Under the pieces are notes generated by a model, which was given only the letters and a program-made list of their open reading frames with translations, was not told the DNA's origin and did no database searches. The position numbers and the translations under genes were made by a program. This document shows, one piece after another, positions 7,471-15,452 of a stretch of DNA of 37,654 nt (position 1 is the stretch's first letter; each line of letters begins with the position of its first letter). The DNA is from Anaerolineales bacterium (lineage in GTDB: Bacteria > Chloroflexota > Anaerolineae > Anaerolineales > UBA6663), in contig JADZEK010000078.1 in NCBI GenBank assembly GCA_020850595.1, positions 1 through 37,654 of the forward strand, given 5' to 3'.

Positions 7471-8373
7471 TTAGGGGTTGAGCGTTTGTAGCGTCGGCTC
7501 GAAGCCCAGGCGGTCAATCAGCGCCTCTAGCTCGGCGTTACTCAGCTTGCGCTTCTGCCCGCTGACGGCGATGAGCGCGGCCTCAAGCATGTTGGTGCCG
7601 AAGGAGCGCCCGTCCATCACCGGCGTAGTGGTCACCAGGTGCTTGACCCCGGTCGCCTTGAACCTGGCTACGTCCTCCACGGTGGTGGTGTTGGTGCAAA
7701 TGATCTTGCCGTCCAGCCGGGCCGGCATGTAGCGCTTGATGTAGTGGCAGTCGCCGGCGATGACGGTGGCCCAGGCATACCACTGGCCGAACTTGGGCGT
7801 GCTCTTCTCCTGCTTCTCGCCGATGGGGTAGACCCAACTGAACGGCAGCCGCCCCACGATGGGCATGATCAGGGCCGCCAGCCGCTTGACGGCCGCCTCC
7901 GAGCGCAGCGGGATGGGCACATCCAGCGCGAACATCAGGTCGCAGAAGACGGTCTCGAAGCCGCCCTGGATGAACGACTGCGACATGCCCCAGCGGTCGG
8001 CCCCGCCGGTCATCATCACGCGCTTGGGCTTCAGGTCGGCGGCGATGTGTTTTTCCATGAAGCCGACCACGCGCCGCTCCAGCGTGTTCTTCAGGCCGGT
8101 GCCGTCCGCCAGCGGCGTCTGCTGGACAAAGCGCACCATCTTGTTCACCGAGTACAGCGGGTACCACTTGTCGGCCACCATCAGCCCCAGGTCGGCGCCG
8201 CCCACGCCGAAGGCGTCCACCTTGCCGTCCAGCTCCTTGTACTTCTGCGCCGCGGCTTCCATGTCGCCGTCGGTGCCGATGCGCTCGATGGAGACGCGCT
8301 CGCCCAGCAGCTCGACCTCGACGGCCTTGTTGCGTTTAGAAGAACCCAGGCTGATGCTGACGGCGCGTTTCAT
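7471..8373 (-). CDS. Conserved protein of the family labelled 'quinate 5-dehydrogenase'
   Basis: A 300-residue soluble protein. It opens with MKRAVSISLGSSKRNKAVEV and continues with an IGTDGD segment; I recall this pattern from Chloroflexota and Deinococcus-Thermus proteins annotated as quinate 5-dehydrogenase. I see no clear GxGGxG/A dinucleotide-binding loop of true shikimate/quinate dehydrogenases, so the label may be wrong. Other notable segments are MMTGGADRWGMSQ and TTTPVMDGRSFGTNMLEA, the latter resembling the end of a Rossmann-type domain. The start at 8373 gives the family N-terminus; a GTG at 8421 would add 16 residues. It heads a three-gene operon with the nucleotidyltransferase and the PAP2 phosphatase. 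Confidence 0.65.
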   Translation of the reverse strand: MKRAVSISLGSSKRNKAVEVELLGERVSIERIGTDGDMEAAAQKYKELDGKVDAFGVGGADLGLMVADKWYPLYSVNKMVRFVQQTPLADGTGLKNTLERRVVGFMEKHIAADLKPKRVMMTGGADRWGMSQSFIQGGFETVFCDLMFALDVPIPLRSEAAVKRLAALIMPIVGRLPFSWVYPIGEKQEKSTPKFGQWYAWATVIAGDCHYIKRYMPARLDGKIICTNTTTVEDVARFKATGVKHLVTTTPVMDGRSFGTNMLEAALIAVSGQKRKLSNAELEALIDRLGFEPTLQTLNP

Positions 8374-8411
8374 AAGGGGCACGCTTTCGTGGAGGGGGAT
8401 AGTCACCGCGG

Positions 8412-8440
8412 ATTGTGGCACAGCGGGGGCAGGCTGTCAA
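8412..8440 (-). promoter_or_regulatory. Promoter of the three-gene operon 8373-6131
   Basis: A perfect -35 TTGACA (8440-8435), a 17-nt spacer and CACAAT (8417-8412) on the minus strand. Transcription would start near 8405, leaving a 32-nt leader before the ATG at 8373. It lies in the 133-bp gap after the 2H phosphoesterase gene, so the downstream trio need not depend on the MFS operon. Confidence 0.65.
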
Positions 8441-8506
8441 AGCTGGGCCGGGCAAACCCCGATGTCCGGCGGTGGGCTGTGTTCGGCCCCGGCGCGGCCC
8501 GCCTCC

Positions 8507-9043
8507 CTACGCGCCCAGCGCGAAGGTGTGCTCGATGAACTGCGCCGCGCCGCTGTCGGCGATGAAGCTCAACGCGCTGATGGCGATGTTCCAATACAGG
8601 CCGCGCGGCAGCAGGCGCTGCACGGCCTCGCCCAGTCCGGCGGCGCTGAGGCCGCCCGAGATCAGGGTCAGGTGCGGCGTCCACTGGTCGGGGGCGTAGA
8701 GCGGCGGCGGCTCCACGGCGAATGGCGCCAGCGTGGCCCACAGGTCGGCGTGCAGCGCGGAGAGCGCGGCGGTGCGCACCAGGGGCAGGTAGAGCACCGG
8801 GTCGTCGCCGGGGAAGAGGCCCAGGCCGGAGGTCCGCACGCTGAGCGGGGCGTGGCGGCGGGCGACCTGCGCCAGCGCCTCTGGCAGCCCGGCGCGGTCG
8901 TAGCGCGGCGCGATCTGATACGAGAAGTGCGGGAAGGGCGGCAGGTGCTGCCGGGCAAGGTTGAAGACCTGCGCCAGCTCAGCCACCAGGCCGTTCAATT
9001 GGTCGTCGTGCTGTGGGTCGAGGCGTGAGACGAGGCCTTCCAT
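8507..9043 (-). CDS. 2'-5' RNA ligase family protein (2H phosphoesterase)
   Basis: A 178-residue protein with the two HxT/S motifs that define 2H phosphoesterases: His39-Phe-Ser41 (PHFSY) and His124-Leu-Thr126 (PHLTL). Enzymes of this fold hydrolyse or form 2'-5' or cyclic phosphodiester bonds in RNA or nucleotides. The true substrate cannot be predicted. No ribosome site is seen, and the start lies 15 nt after the MFS transporter stop, so translation is probably coupled to it. A functional link with the transporter is not evident. Confidence 0.8.
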   Translation of the reverse strand: MEGLVSRLDPQHDDQLNGLVAELAQVFNLARQHLPPFPHFSYQIAPRYDRAGLPEALAQVARRHAPLSVRTSGLGLFPGDDPVLYLPLVRTAALSALHADLWATLAPFAVEPPPLYAPDQWTPHLTLISGGLSAAGLGEAVQRLLPRGLYWNIAISALSFIADSGAAQFIEHTFALGA

Positions 9044-9058
9044 GCGTGCGTCGCCGGC

Positions 9059-10375
9059 TCAGTCCGCCGGGGCGGGCTGGCTGGGGATGGGCTCGGGCGG
9101 CACGACTTCGGCGGGCTTGGCCTGGATCAGGTCGTCGTCGCGGCGGTAGTGGCGCAGGTGCGGCGTGGTGCGCGCCACCCACATCGTCGCAATCAGAGCG
9201 CCGATGCCGCCCGTCACCACCGAGAGCGGCGCGCCCAGGCGGTCGGCCACCACGCCCGCCTCCAACTCGCCCAACTGCGGCCCGCCCATCAGGAAGACCA
9301 TGTTCACGCCCGTCATGCGGCCGCGCAGGTGGTCAGGTGTGCCCAGTTGGCGGATGATGTTGCGGAAGACCGTGCTGACCATATCCGCCCCGCCCACCAC
9401 GGCCAGGCACAGGTAGGTGAGCCAGAAGTCGCGCGAGACGCCGAAGACGATGGTCGCCACGCTGTAGGCCACGATGGCCCACAACAACCCCAGGCCGCGC
9501 CGCTGGATGCGCTCGGACCCCGGCACCATGAAGATAGCCGCCAGGGCGGCCCCCACCGACGGCGCGGCGTAGAGCAACCCGTAGCCCTCGCTGCCCACCT
9601 TCAGAATGTCCTGCGCGAAGATCGGCAGCAGGGCGATGGCCGAGGCGAAGAACGTGGCGAAAAAGTCGAGCAGCATGGTCGAGCGGATGAGGGGCGCGCT
9701 GAAGACGAAGCGCAGCCCCTCGCCCATGGCCTTGAGCGACACATCCTGCTTGTTGGCCGCGCTGTTGGCCGGCAGGTCGCGCATGAGCAGCAGTGCCCAG
9801 ATGACGGCCAGGAACGACACAGCGTTGGCGGCGTAGACCCAGCTGATGTCGCCGCGCGCGATCAGCAGGCCGCCCAGCGCCGGGCCGAGCACCGAGGCCA
9901 GTTGGAACATGATGCTGTTCAAGCTGATGGCGTTGGGCAAGTGTTCGGGCGGCACCAGGTTGGGGAAGAGCGCCTGGCGGGCGGGCATGTCAAAGGCTGA
10001 GGCGGTGGCGCTCAGGGCGGTGAGCGCATACAGCGGCCAGACCGCGGCCAGCCCGTGGAAGGTGACGAGCGTGAGCACCCCGGCGATGACGGCCAGCGCG
10101 GCTTGCGTCGCCAGCATCAGCCGCCGCCGGTCGAGCGCATCCGCCACCACGCCGCCGATCAGCGAGCAAATGATGATGGGCACCACGCGCACCAACCCCA
10201 CGGCGCCCAGCGCCAGGCCCTTCTTGTCCTCCGGTACCAGCAGCGACACATGCCACAAGATGGCGGCGTTCTGCATCATCGAGCCGGTGAAGGAGACCAA
10301 CTGGCCGAACCACAGCAGCCGGTAGTTGCGGTGCTGCAGGGAGACGAAGTGCCGGCGTAAATTCTGGCGGTTCAT
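9059..10375 (-). CDS. MFS transporter, EntS/MFS_3-like
   Basis: A 438-residue integral membrane protein with about twelve hydrophobic segments. The N-terminus (RNYRLLWFGQLVSFTGSMMQ) and the cytoplasmic loop with LDRRRLML after helix 2 are typical of the MFS_3 group (enterobactin exporter EntS and macrolide-efflux-like proteins). It is probably a proton-driven exporter; the substrate is unknown. The last 30 residues form a Pro-rich cytoplasmic tail. It is the first gene of a probable two-gene unit with the 2H phosphoesterase. The 94 bp before it, back to the nadE stop, contain a TTGACT but no matching -10, so I call no promoter. Confidence 0.88.
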   Translation of the reverse strand: MNRQNLRRHFVSLQHRNYRLLWFGQLVSFTGSMMQNAAILWHVSLLVPEDKKGLALGAVGLVRVVPIIICSLIGGVVADALDRRRLMLATQAALAVIAGVLTLVTFHGLAAVWPLYALTALSATASAFDMPARQALFPNLVPPEHLPNAISLNSIMFQLASVLGPALGGLLIARGDISWVYAANAVSFLAVIWALLLMRDLPANSAANKQDVSLKAMGEGLRFVFSAPLIRSTMLLDFFATFFASAIALLPIFAQDILKVGSEGYGLLYAAPSVGAALAAIFMVPGSERIQRRGLGLLWAIVAYSVATIVFGVSRDFWLTYLCLAVVGGADMVSTVFRNIIRQLGTPDHLRGRMTGVNMVFLMGGPQLGELEAGVVADRLGAPLSVVTGGIGALIATMWVARTTPHLRHYRRDDDLIQAKPAEVVPPEPIPSQPAPAD

Positions 10376-10469
10376 GCGGTGGACACTCGGTTCACGGTAA
10401 AGTCAAGCAGCCAACAGCGCGGCCGCCGCTTTGGGGCGGGCCGGACTGATGTGGAAACAGGTCGGGTGT

Positions 10470-11300
10470 CTAGGTGCCCCAGTCGCGCAGATAGAGGAAG
10501 TCGTAGCCGACCGTGCGGTTGCTCAGCTTGGCGATCAGCGGCAGCATGCGCTTGAACTGGTTGCGGCGGATGCGCTCGGCCACGCGCTGCACAAACGCCG
10601 CCTCGTACCCGGCCGCCACGCACTCCTCCAGTCGGTAGCGCTGGTCCACGAGCAGGTACAGCAGGGGGTCCACCTGGGCATAGGTGAAACCCAGTTCGGC
10701 CTCATCGGTCTGGCCCAGCCACAGGTCGGCCGACGGGGCCTTCTCGATGATCGGCTCCGGCACGCCGACGTGGCGCGAAAGCTGGCGGATCTGCGTCTTG
10801 TACAGGTCGCCCAGCGGGTTGAGGGCCGACGCCGAGTCGCCGTAGAGTGTGGAGTAGCCGAGCAAAATTTCGGTCTTGTTGCCGGTGCCGACCACCAGGC
10901 CGTTGCCGGCGGCGCTGCGGTCGTAGAGCACGATCATGCGGGCGCGGGCCATGACGTTGCCGGCGCGCTTGGAGTCACTCGCAGGAATGCCGACAATCAG
11001 CGGCTGCACCATAGCGGTGATCTCAAATGTCTCGGCCTGCACGCCGGTCCGGTCAATCACCAATTGGGCGTGGGCCAGCGACTCGGGCGAAGAAGTCTGG
11101 TACGGCATCCGTATCGCCAGCACGTTCTCAGGGCCGAGCGCCTCGGCCGCCAGCATACAGGCCAGGGCCGAGTCAATTCCGCCGGAGAGGCCCACCACGG
11201 CGCGCTTCAGGCCGGTGCGCAATATCTCGTCGTGCAGAAAATTGACCAGGATGCTGCGGGTCAGTTCGACGTTGATGGAGAGTGAGAGATCGGGGGCCAT
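10470..11300 (-). CDS. nadE: NAD+ synthetase NadE (synthetase subunit only)
   Basis: Catalyses the last step of NAD synthesis: nicotinic acid adenine dinucleotide + ATP + ammonia gives NAD. The 276-residue protein has the PP-loop ATP-pyrophosphatase motif SGGIDS at 39-44, the GTGNKTE segment near the middle, and the PSADLW and TDEAELGFTY segments of NadE. It lacks the N-terminal glutaminase domain of fused NadE enzymes; that activity is encoded by the gene immediately upstream, whose stop lies three nt before this ATG. The two probably form a two-subunit glutamine-dependent enzyme. Confidence 0.94.
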   Translation of the reverse strand: MAPDLSLSINVELTRSILVNFLHDEILRTGLKRAVVGLSGGIDSALACMLAAEALGPENVLAIRMPYQTSSPESLAHAQLVIDRTGVQAETFEITAMVQPLIVGIPASDSKRAGNVMARARMIVLYDRSAAGNGLVVGTGNKTEILLGYSTLYGDSASALNPLGDLYKTQIRQLSRHVGVPEPIIEKAPSADLWLGQTDEAELGFTYAQVDPLLYLLVDQRYRLEECVAAGYEAAFVQRVAERIRRNQFKRMLPLIAKLSNRTVGYDFLYLRDWGT

Positions 11301-11303
11301 GCC

Positions 11304-12179
11304 CTAGCCTTTGTCGCTGGCGCCGTTGCTGCCTGCGGTGATGCGCTCGATCTCGCGCCGCACCAGGGCGTGGCGCTCATCGCGCAGCAGCGGCAGGCGC
11401 GCGCGCGTGCGGTGCAGCTGCCCCAGGTCTAGCTCGGCCACGGTAATGGCCTCCTCCTGATACGGCCCCTGGGCCAGCAGGTCGCCGTTAGGGTCGAAGA
11501 CCGTCGCGCCGCCCCAGAAGTGCAGGCCGTCCTCGAAGCCCACCCGGTTGGTGTGCGCCACGAAGCTGGTGAACAGGCTGGCGTAGGCCCGGTTAATGTG
11601 CTCGACCCACCAGGCCGACTCCAGCTTCTCGCCGTGGGTGATGCCGCGCCCCGGCGAGGCCGAGGTGAACAGCATCAGGTCGGCCCCGTCGAGCCACAGC
11701 AGGTAGGGCGGCGAGGCGTGCCAGAAGTCCTCGCAGATCAGTACGCCCACGCGGCCCCAGCGTGTGTCGAAGGCGCGCACGCTGTCGCCCCAGGCAAAAA
11801 AGCGGCCCTCGTCGAACAGGCCGTAGGTCGGCAAGTAGACCTTGTGGTGAATGTGCAGCACCTGCCCCTGCGAGAGGTAGGCCGCGGCGATATAGAAGCG
11901 ATGGCGGCTGTCCTCGTCCACGAACCCAACCACCAGGTCGAGTTGGCGCGAGGCCGCCAGCAGCGGGCCAAAGATTTCGTCCTCGGCCGAGGGCGCGCGC
12001 GCCAGGCTGGGCGCCAGGTCTTGCAGCACGTAGCCGGTCAGCGAGAGCTCCGGGAAGACGAGCAACTGCACGCCCTGGGCCACGGCCTGGTCAATCAGCG
12101 CCAGGTGGTGGGCCAGGTTGGCGCGCATGTCGCCCAGGACGGTCTTGATTTGGGCCAGGCCGAGCTTGAGATGGGTCAT
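11304..12179 (-). CDS. Nitrilase-family amidohydrolase, probable glutaminase partner of NadE
   Basis: A 291-residue carbon-nitrogen hydrolase with the complete catalytic triad: Glu44 (FPELSLTGY), Lys113 (HHKVYLPTYG) and Cys149 (LICEDFWH). The LPTYG-FDEGR and GVLICEDFWH segments are those of the glutaminase domain of glutamine-dependent NAD synthetase, so it likely feeds ammonia to the NadE encoded next. Its ATG overlaps the stop of the Lgt-like gene (ATGA), and nadE follows after three nt, so all three are translationally linked. An independent nitrilase acting on another amide is the alternative, less likely given the neighbour. Confidence 0.9.
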   Translation of the reverse strand: MTHLKLGLAQIKTVLGDMRANLAHHLALIDQAVAQGVQLLVFPELSLTGYVLQDLAPSLARAPSAEDEIFGPLLAASRQLDLVVGFVDEDSRHRFYIAAAYLSQGQVLHIHHKVYLPTYGLFDEGRFFAWGDSVRAFDTRWGRVGVLICEDFWHASPPYLLWLDGADLMLFTSASPGRGITHGEKLESAWWVEHINRAYASLFTSFVAHTNRVGFEDGLHFWGGATVFDPNGDLLAQGPYQEEAITVAELDLGQLHRTRARLPLLRDERHALVRREIERITAGSNGASDKG

Positions 12180-13003
12180 GGGTTCACCGAAGCGTCGGCT
12201 GGGCCGCCCGCGCTGGGGGTGGGGGGTGTCGCGGCGGCCGGCGCGTTCCGCAGCACGGCGGGCAGCCAGGCCAGCAGGGCCAGCGCCAGCACCAGGCCGC
12301 TGCCCACCGTTTCAATCCGCTGCCCGGCGAGGAGCAGGGTCGGCTCGCCGCGCCCAAAGCTGAGGGCAAACAGCCCGGCGGCCACCAGCACCACGCTCAG
12401 CCCGCCCAGCGCGCCGGGCCGCCAGCTTTTGGCCGGGCCGCGGCCGAGCGCCCAGACGACGAGCAGCGCCGCCACGCTCCAGGCCAGGCCGACAGTCTGC
12501 GCGGCGAAGCGCGGCACGCTCAGGCCGAACAGGTCGGGCGCGGTGCTGGTCAGCAGGGCGGGCAGTTGGCCGGGCGCGACCTCCACGCCGTAGCTGCATC
12601 CGGCCGCCAGGCAGCCGCCCCAGCCTAACAGCCCCAGCAGCGCCGCGGGCAGGGCCAGCGCATCGAACAGCGGGCCGAGCGGCTCGCGCCGGCGCGCGGC
12701 GTAGAACCATAAGCCGAAGACCGCGCCCGCCGCCGCCCCCGGCCACGACAACCCGCCGCGCCAGAGCGCGAAGACCTCATCAATGTGTGGAAAGTAGAAG
12801 TCGCCGTTGACGATGATGAACAGCAGCCGCGCGCCGATGAAACCGCCGACGCTGGCGGACAACCCAGCGTCGAGCCAGCGCGTAGCGCGCCCGGCCGGGG
12901 CGCGCCAGTAGAGCGCGGCCAGCGCGGCGGCCAGGCCCAGGTCAATCAGGACCGTGTAAGTATAAAACGTAATCGGCCCCAGGCGGGCCAGGACGGGGAA
13001 CAC
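12176..13003 (-). CDS. Lgt-like membrane protein, probably not an active diacylglyceryl transferase
   Basis: A 275-residue polytopic membrane protein with the overall pattern of prolipoprotein diacylglyceryl transferase: an N-terminal PITFYTYTVL segment, a GARLLFIIVN helix, GGLSWPGAAAG where Lgt has its HGG motif, and GCLAAGCSYG where Lgt has the GR-GNF-NGE signature. The Lgt histidine is replaced by Pro and the signature arginine by Trp, so ordinary Lgt catalysis is doubtful. It starts with GTG at 13003, six nt downstream of a TATCAT -10 box. It heads the operon with the nitrilase and nadE. A true Lgt is presumably elsewhere, because this window encodes several lipoproteins. Confidence 0.75.
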   Translation of the reverse strand: MFPVLARLGPITFYTYTVLIDLGLAAALAALYWRAPAGRATRWLDAGLSASVGGFIGARLLFIIVNGDFYFPHIDEVFALWRGGLSWPGAAAGAVFGLWFYAARRREPLGPLFDALALPAALLGLLGWGGCLAAGCSYGVEVAPGQLPALLTSTAPDLFGLSVPRFAAQTVGLAWSVAALLVVWALGRGPAKSWRPGALGGLSVVLVAAGLFALSFGRGEPTLLLAGQRIETVGSGLVLALALLAWLPAVLRNAPAAATPPTPSAGGPADASVNP

Positions 13004-13009
13004 GCGGAA

Positions 13010-13015
13010 ATGATA
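13010..13015 (-). promoter_or_regulatory. -10 element for a leaderless Lgt-like/nitrilase/nadE mRNA
   Basis: TATCAT (13015-13010 on the minus strand) is followed by six bases and the GTG at 13003, so transcription should start at or within a base of the start codon. No Shine-Dalgarno sequence and no convincing -35 were found. Confidence 0.45.
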
Positions 13016-13154
13016 TCACAGCGCTGGGGCGCGGCGGCATGTTGCTTACGTCGCGTAGGCGTCCAGCGTTCCCCCAATTCGACAGCCGCGCCGGTGAGCC
13101 GCCAAACTCGTTGCCGGCCGTATTCGCAGCGCCGATTATGCCTCCGCGTGGGCT

Positions 13155-13162
13155 GGTAGAAT
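13155..13162 (+). promoter_or_regulatory. -10 element for a leaderless monophosphatase mRNA
   Basis: TGGTAGAAT is an extended -10 (TGn-TAGAAT, hexamer 13157-13162). Six bases separate it from the ATG at 13169, placing the transcription start on the A of the start codon. No ribosome site is present. The -35 region is poor, which an extended -10 can compensate. Confidence 0.55.
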
Positions 13163-13168
13163 AGCCCC

Positions 13169-13972
13169 ATGCCCCCCGCCGACCCGCCTGCCTACCTCGA
13201 TACCGCCCTCGCCGCCGCCGTGGACGCGGGCGGCGTGCTGCGCCGGCTGTGGAACAAGCCGCGCCAGGTGCAGGCCAAAGGCCCGCGCGACATCGTCACC
13301 GACGCCGACTTCGTCGCGCAGGCGGCGGCGCTCGGCCGGGTCCAGAGCGCGTACCCCCAGCACGCCTTCCTCTCCGAGGAAGGCCGGCACGCCATAGACC
13401 TGAGCGGCCCGACGCCCACCTGGATCATTGACCCGCTCGACGGCACGACCAACTATGCCCGCCGCCAGCCGGTGTTCGCCGTGTCGGTGGCGCTGGCCTG
13501 GGACGGCGCGGTGCAGGTCGGGGCCATTCACGACCCGCTGCGGCGCGAGACCTTCTACGCGGCGCGCGGCGGCGGGGCGTGGCTGCAGCGCGGCGTCACC
13601 CGCCCGCGCGCCCTGCGCGTCAGCGGCGTGCCCGACCTGGACTCGGCCGTCGTCGGCCTGGATTGGGCGCGCGAGCCGCGTCTGCGGGCCAAATCGTTGG
13701 CGGCGCTCAATCGCCTGGCCCCGCGCTGCCGCACGGTGCGCGCCACGGGCAGCGCCGCGCTCGGGCTGGCCTATGTGGGCGCGGGCCTCACCGACGGTTA
13801 CTTTCACCACATGCTCCAGCCGTGGGACCTGGCCGCCGCCGTGCTGCTCATTGCCGAGGCGGGTGGGGCGGTGACCACCCCCAGCGGCAGCGCCTGGCGG
13901 CTGGGCCTATCGCAAATCGCCGTCAGCAACGGCCGCATCCACGCTGAGTTCGTCGCCGCCCTGCGGGGCTAG
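13169..13972 (+). CDS. Inositol monophosphatase family protein
   Basis: A 267-residue Mg-dependent phosphatase. The metal and phosphate site is complete: Asp45 and Asp47 region (DIVTDAD), Glu70-Glu71 (FLSEEG), Asp88-Pro-Leu-Asp91-Gly-Thr-Thr-Asn (WIIDPLDGTTNY), and Asp220 in QPWDLAAAVLLIAEAGG. Family members hydrolyse inositol-1-phosphate, fructose-1,6-bisphosphate, 3'-phosphoadenosine-5'-phosphate or histidinol phosphate; sequence alone does not decide between these. It is the first plus-strand gene after a divergent promoter region and is followed 59 nt later by an independent promoter and the PLD-like gene. Confidence 0.9.
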   Translation: MPPADPPAYLDTALAAAVDAGGVLRRLWNKPRQVQAKGPRDIVTDADFVAQAAALGRVQSAYPQHAFLSEEGRHAIDLSGPTPTWIIDPLDGTTNYARRQPVFAVSVALAWDGAVQVGAIHDPLRRETFYAARGGGAWLQRGVTRPRALRVSGVPDLDSAVVGLDWAREPRLRAKSLAALNRLAPRCRTVRATGSAALGLAYVGAGLTDGYFHHMLQPWDLAAAVLLIAEAGGAVTTPSGSAWRLGLSQIAVSNGRIHAEFVAALRG

Positions 13973-13994
13973 AGCTGCGCCGCCCTCCGCACGT

Positions 13995-14023
13995 TTGTTC
14001 CAACCGGCGCGGCGAGGTAAAAT
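13995..14023 (+). promoter_or_regulatory. Promoter of the phospholipase-D-like gene
   Basis: TTGTTC (13995-14000), a 17-nt spacer and TAAAAT (14018-14023, within GGTAAAAT). The predicted start of transcription (about 14030) is two bases before the ATG at 14032, so the mRNA would be essentially leaderless. Confidence 0.55.
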
Positions 14024-14031
14024 GCCCGCCC

Positions 14032-15162
14032 ATGACCAAACGCCGCCGCAAAGCCGCCGCCCCTACGCTCGCCTCCATCATCGTTGGCCTGGTTTTCCTG
14101 TGCCTGCTCGCCCTCCTCTCCTGGCTCGCGCCCGGCCTGTTCAAAGACCAGAACGCCACCCCGCCCACGATCACGCCCGCGCCCGAGACCAGCGTCAGCG
14201 GCGACTGGTATCAGCTCTACTTCACCCAGCCCGAGCGCACCGCCCAGCAGGATAACCCTAGCGGCGGCATCCCCGATAAGGTCATCGCCACCTTCGACGA
14301 CGCCCAGGAGACGATTGACCTGGCGATCTACGAGTTCGATTGGATGCCGCTGGCCGACGCGCTGCTGGCCGCCGCCGAGCGCGGCGTGACCGTGCGCGTG
14401 GTGACCGACAGCGACTCGCACGACGAGCCTGGCAGTGCGGCGCTGCGTGAGGCCGAGATCCCCATCGTGGAAGACGAGCGCGGCGCCATCATGCACGACA
14501 AGTTCGCCGTGATTGACGGCGCGGCGGTGTGGACCGGCTCGATGAACTTCACCCGCAACGACGCCTACCGCAACAACAATAATTTCATGTTCATCCAATC
14601 GGCGCGGCTGGCGCAGAACTACACCCGCGAGTTCGAGGAGATGTTCCTGCGCGAGGAGTTCGGCCCGACCTCGCAGGCCGACACGCCCAACCCGGTGGTC
14701 ACCCTCAATGGCACACGGGTCGAGAACTACTTCTCGCCCGACGACGGCGTGGCGGCGCACATCGAGGCCGCGCTGGAGGCCGCGCAAGACAGTATCTACT
14801 TCATGGCTTTCTCGTTCACGCGCCAAGACTTCGCCCAGACCCTGCTCTCCAAGGCCGACGCCGGGCTGACGGTGCAGGGCGTGTTCGAGACCCGCCAGAT
14901 CGCGGCCGGCGGCGACCAGGCCTGGCTGCTGCTGACCCGCGGCGGCCTCAAAGACAACGTGCTGCAGGACGGCAACCCCTACAACCTGCACAGCAAGGTC
15001 TTCATCATTGACGAGTCCGTGGTGGTCATGGGCTCGTACAACTTCTCCAACAACGCCGAAGACAGCAACGACGAAAATGTGCTCATCATCCACAACGCCG
15101 ACATCGCCGCCGCCTACTACGCCGAGTGGCAGAAGGTCTGGGCCGTGGCGGAGGCGCAGTAG
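14032..15162 (+). CDS. Phospholipase-D-like (HKD) protein, membrane-anchored
   Basis: A 376-residue protein with an Arg/Lys-rich N-terminus and one transmembrane helix (about residues 12-36), then a PT-rich linker, so the catalytic part should lie outside the cell. It has two HKD motifs, His155-x-Lys157-x4-Asp162 (MHDKFAVID, followed by GSMNF) and His320-x-Lys322-x4-Asp327 (LHSKVFIID, followed by GSYNFSNNAED). This is the pair needed for one phosphodiesterase site. Substrates in the family include phospholipids and DNA; the short, compact form resembles bacterial PLD-type nucleases as much as phospholipases. It is expressed from its own promoter. Confidence 0.88.
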   Translation: MTKRRRKAAAPTLASIIVGLVFLCLLALLSWLAPGLFKDQNATPPTITPAPETSVSGDWYQLYFTQPERTAQQDNPSGGIPDKVIATFDDAQETIDLAIYEFDWMPLADALLAAAERGVTVRVVTDSDSHDEPGSAALREAEIPIVEDERGAIMHDKFAVIDGAAVWTGSMNFTRNDAYRNNNNFMFIQSARLAQNYTREFEEMFLREEFGPTSQADTPNPVVTLNGTRVENYFSPDDGVAAHIEAALEAAQDSIYFMAFSFTRQDFAQTLLSKADAGLTVQGVFETRQIAAGGDQAWLLLTRGGLKDNVLQDGNPYNLHSKVFIIDESVVVMGSYNFSNNAEDSNDENVLIIHNADIAAAYYAEWQKVWAVAEAQ

Positions 15163-15452
15163 GGCGCGCGCTGAGCCAGCGCCCGCTGGCCGACACTGCC
15201 GATTTTGCCTGTCACACCTGCCCAAACGTCCTTTGATTGGGTTCCGAACCCGGCCTCACGCGCAGCCGATGGCCCTGGTGTGGCCTTATGGCCGGTGAGG
15301 AATCTCGATCGTGTTCACGGGCGGCCGGCTTATGAGTTACTAACCTGCCTTGACTCTAACAGGCCAGGGCGCTGGCTTCGCAAGCTGTATCAAACGCAGG
15401 CGCACGGAGGGATTGGTAGCGGGCGGGGTGGTGTGACCGGTGGGAGGTAGCC
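15163..15452. other. Intergenic region, 290 bp, no gene recognised
   Basis: The only structure I see is a GGGCGC/GCGCCC stem-loop at 15162-15184, starting on the last base of the PLD-like stop codon. It lacks a T tail and is at best a weak terminator. A TTGACT at 15350-15355 has no -10 at usable distance. The end of the region carries the ribosome site (GGGAGG) of the FxLYD gene. Confidence 0.4.

Noticed and set aside
7859..9028. A 389-codon plus-strand frame crossing two minus-strand genes
   Set aside because: It spans the 3' part of one gene, a promoter and most of another on the opposite strand; no domain or ribosome site was found.
13969..15225. A 418-codon minus-strand frame opposite the PLD-like gene
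   Set aside because: No family motif, while the plus strand carries two complete HKD motifs and a promoter.
15350..15391. TTGACT at 15350 as promoter of the FxLYD gene
   Set aside because: No -10-like hexamer at 15-19 nt; the nearest, TGTATC, is about 30 nt away.
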